Source of the DNA: JAAELZ01 sp965237995
Lineage (GTDB): Bacteria; Pseudomonadota; Gammaproteobacteria; Arenicellales; Poriferihabitantaceae
Length of the DNA: 64,000 nt
Direction of reading: 5' to 3'
Assembly: GCA_965237995.1 (NCBI GenBank)
Contig: CBDEGO010000004.1
Coordinates: forward strand, 434,001-498,000
In this document: one piece after another, positions 63,910-64,000 of the stretch
How positions within the stretch are numbered: the stretch's first letter is position 1
Layout of the letters: every line of letters begins with the position of its first letter
Made by a program: the position numbers and the translations under genes
Notes under the pieces: model-generated
What the model saw: only the letters and a program-made list of their open reading frames with translations
Databases searched by the model: none
Told to the model about the DNA's origin: nothing

Positions 63910-64000
63910 CTACTGGCTAGGCACTAATTTAGGATTCCAGAACAATTGCCCTTTATCCTTAATTTCTCTATTAATTTCTTTTCGGGTCCAATCGCGAATC
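63910..64000 (-). CDS. C-terminal end of an unidentified gene (start outside window)
   Basis: On the minus strand the frame is open from the window edge to a TAG at 63912-63910. The last residues read IRDWTRKEINREIKDKGQLF then WNPKLVPSQ, a plausible protein end, and a strong terminator follows 20 bases later. About 30 codons are visible, too few to name a family. It lies upstream of gltB on the same strand. Confidence 0.5.
   Translation of the reverse strand, partial: IRDWTRKEINREIKDKGQLFWNPKLVPSQ

Noticed and set aside
1..64000. CRISPR array, tRNA or rRNA genes
   Set aside because: No regularly spaced identical repeats, cloverleaf sequences or rRNA segments were recognised on either strand by eye.

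Overview
The window looks like a piece of the chromosome of a free-living, probably marine gammaproteobacterium of moderate GC (roughly mid-40s percent by eye). Full-length housekeeping genes (gltB-gltD-hemE, recQ, guaC, dgkA, folK-folP, an FMN-riboswitch lumazine synthase) are mixed with catabolic and stress genes of proteobacterial type. I cannot assign a genus from the sequence alone. No rRNA, tRNA or CRISPR array was seen.

Layout. 1-11.6 kb is catabolic and transport chromosome: the end of an acyl-CoA dehydrogenase, an MFS transporter, a DUF1127 protein, a GcvA-like LysR regulator followed by a DadA-like oxidase and a PuuE-type deacetylase, a luciferase-like monooxygenase, an alpha/beta hydrolase, benE and recQ. 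Both benE and recQ are broken by a single-base frameshift. 11.6-22.7 kb is an accessory array of short genes: two P-loop kinases, three GNAT acetyltransferases, two LysE exporters, a glyoxalase-fold protein, an OsmC protein, a metallopeptidase lipoprotein, a HEPN-like protein, an exported protein and a LysR/SDR pair. All but one gene lie on the + strand. Most are separated by gaps carrying copies of a repeat family (blocks X, Z and Y) and some attC-like imperfect inverted repeats. It is organised like an integron cassette array, but I found no integrase and no clean attC core boxes. This is the most unusual part of the window. A short remnant resembling an IS1595-type transposase tail lies in it.

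22.7-27.7 kb holds a radical SAM protein, a DUF547 protein and a two-gene module that looks like 3-hydroxyproline catabolism (a Ser/Thr-type proline-racemase-fold dehydratase plus an enolase-superfamily enzyme). 27.8-35.0 kb is a six-gene, minus-strand surface-glycan operon (epimerase, pyruvyl transferase, flippase-like membrane protein, hexapeptide acyltransferase, DUF2142 membrane protein, FrhB-like iron-sulfur protein). 35.2-40.5 kb holds a ClpP-fold membrane protease, ChaC, a YbcI-type membrane protein, an exported vanadium haloperoxidase-type enzyme with all key residues, a TMEM65-like protein and type II lumazine synthase behind an FMN riboswitch. 40.9-46.5 kb carries GMP reductase, an OmpR/EnvZ-type two-component pair, an exported MsrA-MsrB fusion and a DUF1223 protein.

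46.5-52.0 kb is a six-gene minus-strand run that joins a polyamine-type ABC importer to a phosphoribosyltransferase and a TIM-barrel protein, which hints at uptake coupled to salvage. 52.4-64.0 kb is mostly core metabolism: an orphan CbbQ/NorQ-type AAA protein, thioredoxin, DgkA, a methyltransferase, a FolK-FolP fusion, hemE, gltD and gltB, then the end of an unidentified gene at the right edge.
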